Shown in pieces: positions 18,037 to 21,529 of a stretch of 21,529 nucleotides of DNA. A program made the translations under genes and the position numbers. The DNA comes from an uncultured Shinella sp. (lineage in GTDB: Bacteria > Pseudomonadota > Alphaproteobacteria > Rhizobiales > Rhizobiaceae), in the NCBI GenBank assembly GCA_946481465.1, contig CAMLOC010000002.1:1-21529 (forward strand). The letters run 5' to 3'. The stretch's first letter is position 1; each line of letters begins with the position of its first letter. The notes beneath the pieces are model-generated. The model searched no databases. It had not been told where the DNA came from and saw nothing but the letters and a program-made list of their open reading frames with translations.

Positions 18037-19091
18037 TCGCCCGCGCTTTCGACGGGCCGCAGGCGTTCGAACTCTTCCAGATGATCCGCATCCTGGAAGC
18101 GCTCGGCGCCGCGGAGGGGCACGACGCCCGGCACCCGCCGGTCGATCCCGTTGGGCAGGGGGTGGATCCCGAGCGGGCGGCGCTGAAGATCCGCTCCTCC
18201 GTGCCGCTCGGCTTCGCCTCGGCGGAGGTGCTTTCCGTGCGCCGGCCGCGCGGCGGCGGGCCGGTGGAGATGACGCAGACGCTGGTCGGCCTGACCGGCC
18301 CCTCGGGCGTGCTGCCGCATGCCATGAGCGAACTGGTGCAGATGAGCGTGCGCGAGCGCAATTTCGCGCTGCGCGAATTCTTCGACGTCTTCAACAACCG
18401 GCTCTCGGGCCTGCTCTACAATGCCTGGGCCAAATATCGCCCGGCCATCGAGCGCGAGCGGGCCGCGCAGCTTTCCACCGCCGCGCCCGTCGACCATGCG
18501 CTGAAATCCCTCGTCGGCCTCGGCCTGCCGGCCATGACCGACCGCACCAAGGCGGGCGACCATACCTTCGTCTTCTTCGGCGGGCTCCTCGCCCGGCAGG
18601 GCCGTTCGGCGGCGGCGATCGAGCGGGCGCTCGCCGGCGCGCTCGGCCACCGGCTGCGCGTCGAGCAGTTCGCCGGCGAGTGGTATCCGATCGCCCCCTC
18701 GGACCGCACGCAGCTGCCGGACCGCGCCCGGCCGCGCGGCGCCTTCGCGCGCCTCGGCGACGATGCGGTGATCGGCACCAGGACCTTCGACATCCAGTCG
18801 ACGGTGACGCTGCGCGTGGAGGGGCTCGACTATCCCGCCTTCCGCTCGCTGCTGCCGGACGGCAGCCGGTCGCGCCTCCTCACCGACCTTGCGGCCAGCG
18901 CGCTCGGCGCCGACAAGATGTTCAACATCCGCCTGGAGCTGAAGCCCGACCAGGTGCCGGCGCTGCGGCTCGGCGGCCAGCGCGAGGATGCGAAGGCGGG
19001 CCGGCTCGGCTGGAACACCTGGCTGAAGCCCGCGCAGCCGCGCCGCGAGCCGGCCACCGTCCAGTTCCGCCCGCCGCCGCATCTGCGCTAG
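18000..19091 (+). CDS. tssG: TssG, T6SS baseplate wedge protein
   Basis: A 363-residue TssG. FDGPQAFELFQMIRILEAL near the start, a GLTGPSGVLPHAMSELV segment (the family's GPxGxLP motif), and NRLSGLLYNAWAKYRPAI (the family's FxxRxxxLxYRAW region) identify it. Two copies of TssG usually pair with one TssF in each wedge. ATG 18000 lies inside the end of tssF, so translation is probably coupled; a weak GAAG precedes it. The stop codon is built into the base of a perfect hairpin that follows. Confidence 0.94.
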   Translation: MAGTGRRSNSSLVARAFDGPQAFELFQMIRILEALGAAEGHDARHPPVDPVGQGVDPERAALKIRSSVPLGFASAEVLSVRRPRGGGPVEMTQTLVGLTGPSGVLPHAMSELVQMSVRERNFALREFFDVFNNRLSGLLYNAWAKYRPAIERERAAQLSTAAPVDHALKSLVGLGLPAMTDRTKAGDHTFVFFGGLLARQGRSAAAIERALAGALGHRLRVEQFAGEWYPIAPSDRTQLPDRARPRGAFARLGDDAVIGTRTFDIQSTVTLRVEGLDYPAFRSLLPDGSRSRLLTDLAASALGADKMFNIRLELKPDQVPALRLGGQREDAKAGRLGWNTWLKPAQPRREPATVQFRPPPHLR

Positions 19092-19108
19092 AGTCTGTGA
19101 CAGACTCT
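19090..19108 (+). terminator. Hairpin at the tssG stop, possible weak terminator
   Basis: A perfect 8-base stem AGAGTCTG/CAGACTCT with a 3-base TGA loop starts within the tssG stop codon. It is followed by GGGTTTCTTCGCTTTCG, which is only partly T-rich, so full termination is doubtful. It could equally be one arm of the rhizobial repeat that follows. Confidence 0.45.
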
Positions 19109-19180
19109 GGGTTTCTTCGCTTTCGCTTGTCTCTTCGGGAAAACCGGTTCCCACTTTCCCCTGACAAGCTCCGGATTGCT
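19090..19180. repeat. Rhizobial intergenic repeat between tssG and methyltransferase gene
   Basis: The gap holds the 8-base hairpin and then CTTGTCTCTTCGGGAAAACC, whose palindromic core GGGAAAACCGGTTCCC (19137-19152) is followed by CACTTTCCCCTGACAAGCTC. From memory this string closely resembles a short mosaic repeat widespread in Rhizobium and Sinorhizobium intergenic DNA (RIME-like). Copy number cannot be checked here. Confidence 0.6.
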
Positions 19181-19198
19181 CGAACATAGGATTTCATC

Positions 19199-20737
19199 AT
19201 GAATGACTGGACCCAAGGCTACGTTTCGGACATCGAATATCTCCCCGGCTTCTATGTCGAGCAGACGCCGGCGCATCTGGATGCGGCCTGCCTGTTGCGC
19301 GGCGTCGAGCCGCCGGTCGAGGACGGCGCGCCCTTCGCCTATTGCGAACTGGGCTGCGGGGTCGGCGAGACGGCGCTGACCATCGCCGCGGCCAATCCGC
19401 AGGCCGAGGTCTGGGGCTTCGATTTCAACCCGGCGCACATCGCGCGCGGGCGGGCGCTCGCCGCGGCCGGCGCCGTCGGCAATATCCGCCTGGAGGAGGC
19501 CTCCTTCGAGGACCTGGCCGCCGGCGGCCAGCCGGACCTGCCGCTGTTCGACTACATCACCCTGCACGGCGTCTGGAGCTGGGTCAGCGTGGAGAACCGC
19601 CGCCATATCGTCGACTTCGCCGCGCGCCGCCTCAAGCCCGGCGGGCTGTTCTACGTCACCTACAACGCGCTGCCGGGCTGGACGGCCTCCATGCCGATGC
19701 AGCGCCTCGTCAGCTTGGCCGCCGCGCAGGACAGCGAGCGCAGCGACCGGCGCGTGCTGAGGGCGCTGGACGTGGCCCGCGCCTTCTCCCGGGCCGGCGC
19801 CGACATGATCCCGGCGGGACTGCTCGACCGGCTGGACAAGGAGCGGACGGAAGGCACCGCCTATCTCAGCCACGAATATCTCAACGCCCACTGGGCGCCC
19901 TGCTACCAGATCGACGTGGCGCAGGACCTGGCGGCGGCCAAGCTGTCCTTCGTGGCGACGGCCAACCTCTTCGAGAACTATCCGGATCTCTGCATGACGG
20001 ACGAGCAGCGGCGCCTCGTCGAGGGCTTTCCCGCCGCCCAGGCGGAGACCGCGCGGGACTTCTTCCTGACCCGCAGCTTCCGGCGCGACATCTATATGCG
20101 CGGCCCCCGCCCGATCGCGCCCCGACGGCTGGAGGCGCGGCTGGCCGCCCGCCGGCTCGCCCTCGTCGTGCCGCCGTCGATGATCAAGCTGGCGGTGAAG
20201 GTGCCGGCCGGCGAGGCGACCCTGAACGAGGGCTTCTACGCCCCCGCCTTCAACGCCCTCGTCGAGACGCCCATGACGATCGGCGAGCTGCGCGCCCTGC
20301 CGGAGGCGGACGGCTCGACCGCCACGGAGCGCGAGGTGCTCGGCATGATGATCGGCTCGCGCCAGGCGATGGCCCTGCCCAATGCCGTGACGGAGGAAGG
20401 TATCGCCGCGGTGCGGCGCTACAATCGCGCCCATCTGAGGATCTGCGCGGACGAGGGCCGCGCCGTCTGCGCGCTCGCGGCGGCCGGGCTCGGCTCCGGC
20501 ATCACGGTGCGCCTGTTCGAGATGCTGGCCTATGAGGTGCTGCTCGACGGCGTCGAGCCGGAGGCCGGCGCGGTGACGGCGGCCATCCACGGCCTGCTGG
20601 CGGCGCGCGGCGACCAGCTGCGCCACGAGGGCGCGCCGATCGAGGACGAGGCGGTGGCGCTTGGCGTCATCCGGGAGAATGTCGACATGATCCTCGCCGT
20701 CGCCCTGCCGATGTGGCGGCGCGTCGGCGCGATCTAG
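19199..20737 (+). CDS. Class I SAM methyltransferase with methyltransferase-regulatory-type domain
   Basis: A 512-residue cytoplasmic protein. The N-terminal half has motif I CELGCGVGETAL (49-60), post-I WGFDFNPAHIARGRAL, and DYITLHGVWSWVS followed by RLKPGGLFYVTYN. The middle (about 220-300: SHEYLNAHWAPCYQIDVAQDL) resembles the methyltransferase regulatory domain (PF10119-type), and the C-terminal 200 residues are helical with no motif I recognise. ATG 19199 has TAGGA eight bases upstream. It is followed after four bases by the kinase gene, so the two are likely coexpressed. The substrate is unknown. It shares no obvious similarity outside the Rossmann motifs with the zinc-ribbon methyltransferase at 5299-6378. 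Confidence 0.85.
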   Translation: MNDWTQGYVSDIEYLPGFYVEQTPAHLDAACLLRGVEPPVEDGAPFAYCELGCGVGETALTIAAANPQAEVWGFDFNPAHIARGRALAAAGAVGNIRLEEASFEDLAAGGQPDLPLFDYITLHGVWSWVSVENRRHIVDFAARRLKPGGLFYVTYNALPGWTASMPMQRLVSLAAAQDSERSDRRVLRALDVARAFSRAGADMIPAGLLDRLDKERTEGTAYLSHEYLNAHWAPCYQIDVAQDLAAAKLSFVATANLFENYPDLCMTDEQRRLVEGFPAAQAETARDFFLTRSFRRDIYMRGPRPIAPRRLEARLAARRLALVVPPSMIKLAVKVPAGEATLNEGFYAPAFNALVETPMTIGELRALPEADGSTATEREVLGMMIGSRQAMALPNAVTEEGIAAVRRYNRAHLRICADEGRAVCALAAAGLGSGITVRLFEMLAYEVLLDGVEPEAGAVTAAIHGLLAARGDQLRHEGAPIEDEAVALGVIRENVDMILAVALPMWRRVGAI

Positions 20738-20741
20738 CGCA

Positions 20742-21512
20742 ATGGGCGGCCCGCCCCCGGCCAGCGGGGCGGTCCTGCGCGGGCAGGGCCCCGTCCGGGT
20801 TTTTCGCGCCGAGATCGGCGGCGTGCCGGTCGTCGTGAAGCGCCTTGCGGGGGAGGCGGATGCCGTGGCGCTCCGGCGCTTCGAGCGCGAGCGGCGGCTT
20901 GCCGGGCTGCTGGCGCATCCCTGCCTGCCGCATCTCGTGGCCGAGGGCGAGGACTGGATCGCCTTCAGGGCGCTGGGCGAAGCGCTTTGCGAGCCCGATA
21001 TGGCGGCGCGCCATGCGGATCCCGCCGCCTTGCGCCCGCTGCTTGCGGCGCTTGCCGGCGCGCTCGCCTTCGCCCATGCGCGCGGCGTGGTCCACCGCGA
21101 CGTGAAGCCGGCGCATGTGCTCTTCGACGGCAAGACGCCGGTGCTCATCGATTTCGGCATTGCCGGCACGCCCGGCGACGACCTGCAGCGGGCGGAACTG
21201 TCCGGCTCGCCCGCCTGGATGGCGCCGGAGCAGCTTGCCGGCGAAGAGGTCGGCCCGGCGGCCGATATCTGGCCGCTTGCGGCGCTCGGCCTTTACCTGC
21301 TGACGGGGCAAAAGCCCTATGAAGGGGAGGCGGACGCGGTGCTGCGCCGAAGGCAGGCGGGCGAGCCGCCGGGGTTCACGATCCCCGCATCGCTGGAAAG
21401 CGGCGATCCCGTGCTGGCCGGTCTTCTGAGGGCGGGGCTTGCCGCGCCGGCGGACCGCCCGGCCGCCGCCGATTTCGCAAGGTTTCTGGGGGGTGCCAGC
21501 CCCTCACCCTGA
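20742..21512 (+). CDS. Ser/Thr protein kinase (PpkA-like, short) with His for catalytic-loop Asn
   Basis: A 256-residue Hanks-type kinase domain with no membrane segment or sensor domain, unlike the long PpkA of Pseudomonas. Visible elements are GQGPVRV (14-20) as the Gly-rich loop, VVVKRL with Lys33, an acidic alpha-C (about 48-50), HRDVKPAHVLF (118-128), DFG (137-139), APE (161-163) and D175. The Asn expected five residues after the HRD Asp is His125 (codon CAT). All other key residues are present, so it may be active with altered metal binding or may be a pseudokinase. It starts four bases after the methyltransferase stop, with no clear ribosome site. The FHA protein at 6451-7215 is the expected downstream reader of phosphorylation. 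Confidence 0.88.
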   Translation: MGGPPPASGAVLRGQGPVRVFRAEIGGVPVVVKRLAGEADAVALRRFERERRLAGLLAHPCLPHLVAEGEDWIAFRALGEALCEPDMAARHADPAALRPLLAALAGALAFAHARGVVHRDVKPAHVLFDGKTPVLIDFGIAGTPGDDLQRAELSGSPAWMAPEQLAGEEVGPAADIWPLAALGLYLLTGQKPYEGEADAVLRRRQAGEPPGFTIPASLESGDPVLAGLLRAGLAAPADRPAAADFARFLGGASPSP

Positions 21513-21529
21513 CCGCGCAGGTGGCAGGG

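Overview
This window is most of a type VI secretion system (T6SS) locus. The DNA is very GC-rich, genes overlap as GTGA, ATGA or TTGA, and GTG and TTG starts are frequent. Two intergenic repeats resemble, from memory, elements common in Rhizobiaceae genomes. I infer a rhizobial alphaproteobacterium (Shinella/Ensifer/Rhizobium-like); the genus cannot be fixed from sequence alone.

Layout. On the minus strand, reading leftwards from 3767, lie a STAS anti-anti-sigma-type protein (3438-3767), the ClpV/TssH disassembly ATPase (579-3293) and the tube protein Hcp (29-505). An AT-richer gap with a palindrome lies upstream of clpV. Divergently, a long plus-strand series runs from 3900 to 21512. It begins with a degenerate SpoIIE-like phosphatase fused to an RsbW-type ATPase, which is frameshifted. 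It continues with a PAAR tip protein, a zinc-ribbon SAM methyltransferase, an FHA protein, TssJ, TssK, TssL with a C-terminal OmpA domain, a short TssM paralogue and full-length TssM. After a repeat-containing gap come TssF and TssG. After a second repeat come another SAM methyltransferase with a probable regulatory domain and a Ser/Thr protein kinase.

How the parts fit. TssJ, TssL and TssM form the envelope complex. TssK, TssF and TssG are baseplate parts, Hcp and PAAR are tube and tip, and ClpV recycles the sheath. The kinase and FHA protein are the usual pair for threonine-phosphorylation control of T6SS. The STAS and SpoIIE/HATPase proteins look like an added partner-switching module. tssA, tssB, tssC, tssE, vgrG, a PppA-type phosphatase and any clear toxin/immunity pair are not in the window and may lie beyond its edges.

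Most notable points: tandem TssM proteins of unequal length; the regulatory pseudophosphatase/ATPase whose ATP lid is cut off by a frameshift although its old stop still overlaps the PAAR start; two unrelated methyltransferases inside the secretion locus; and a kinase with His in place of the catalytic-loop Asn.
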